IMG/VR virus record: IMGVR_UViG_3300035034_000461
Location: 1 to 64,000 of that record
Reading direction: 5' to 3' (one strand)
Source: a virus
DNA: 64,000 nucleotides
Shown here piece after piece: positions 63,858 to 64,000 of the stretch (position 1 is the first letter of the stretch; every line of letters starts with the position of its first letter). Position numbers and translations under genes: made by a program. The notes below the pieces were generated by a model. That model ran no database searches. It was given only the letters and a program-made list of their open reading frames with translations, and was not told the DNA's origin.

Positions 63858-64000
63858 TTTATATCGTATGTGTATGTATATTTTCCTTTAGTTTTCATAT
63901 AAAAAGCTTCACCTGATTCTAAGGCATCTTTAACTCTCTTAGCGAACGGCTTTAGAACTCCTTTATATTTCGTTCTTATGGTTTTGTCGTGATATGTTCT
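63854..64000 (-). CDS. 3' part of a hypothetical gene, cut by the window edge
   Basis: Frame open from 64000 to TGA at 63854-63856: 'RTYHDKTIRTKYKGVLKPFA', then 'KDALESGEAFYMKTKG'. ATGA overlap with the gene that follows. Start lies outside the window. Confidence 0.6.
   Translation of the reverse strand, partial: RTYHDKTIRTKYKGVLKPFAKRVKDALESGEAFYMKTKGKYTYTYDIK

Overview
The window looks like part of a large, AT-rich tailed-phage genome, not a bacterial chromosome. It holds about 150 tightly packed and mostly small genes, a T4-gp16-like small terminase, a partial baseplate-hub-like protein, two tRNAs, a free-standing HNH endonuclease, and a phage-style nucleic-acid toolkit (RadA/Sms-like ATPase, RNA ligase, P-loop kinase, phosphatases, a CCA-adding enzyme). 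One gene ends in a textbook PEP-CTERM sorting signal. This suggests a host with an exosortase system, for example a verrucomicrobial or related Gram-negative host; that is inference.

Layout. 1-7.6 kb: virion, packaging and cell-surface genes (hub-like protein, GNAT-like protein, small terminase on the minus strand, RmlB, metallophosphoesterase, PEP-CTERM protein, HExxH protein). 7.7-15 kb: small genes plus an RNA-repair-like run (SLOG protein, PTH2-like protein, P-loop kinase, Ser/Thr-type phosphatase, RNA ligase, thioredoxin-like protein). 15.2-16.8 kb: an HNH endonuclease between two broken adenine methyltransferase pieces. 17-34 kb: small accessory genes including an Acb1-like 2H phosphodiesterase, a Dam cassette, DUF262, DUF2786 and RadA/Sms-like proteins. 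34.6-49 kb: most copies of a 21-residue YD-like repeat family, plus a tRNA(CAU) next to TilS. 49-56 kb: tiny genes, a second tRNA(CAU) and several intergenic hairpins. 56.1-56.6 kb: a strong terminator and an AT-rich repeat tract. 56.6-64 kb: normal-looking operons on both strands (release-factor-like GGQ protein, CCA-adding enzyme, a 675-residue protein, 2H phosphoesterase, DUF4326).

Three themes stand out. (1) About 70 plus-strand start codons from 1.8 to 55.9 kb follow a near-identical element, AAAAACTAG-GA-TAnnnT. Its -10-like hexamer usually ends 6 nt before the ATG, which implies leaderless or nearly leaderless mRNAs, and the element itself supplies the stop codon of the preceding gene. 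(2) The phage appears to carry its own tRNA and translation kit: TilS with two CAU tRNAs (AUA decoding), a CCA-adding enzyme, RNA ligase, a PTH2-like protein and a GGQ release-factor-like protein. (3) The YD-like family has about 20 members whose lengths form a ladder in steps of 21 residues. Around these lie many broken genes: in-frame stops at 9965, 16171, 18768, 29035, 36259 and 50364, and frameshifts near 30260, 30528, 33240 and 39884. There are also several tandem duplications that copy a promoter plus start codon. Together these point to an actively rearranging accessory region, or in part to assembly errors.
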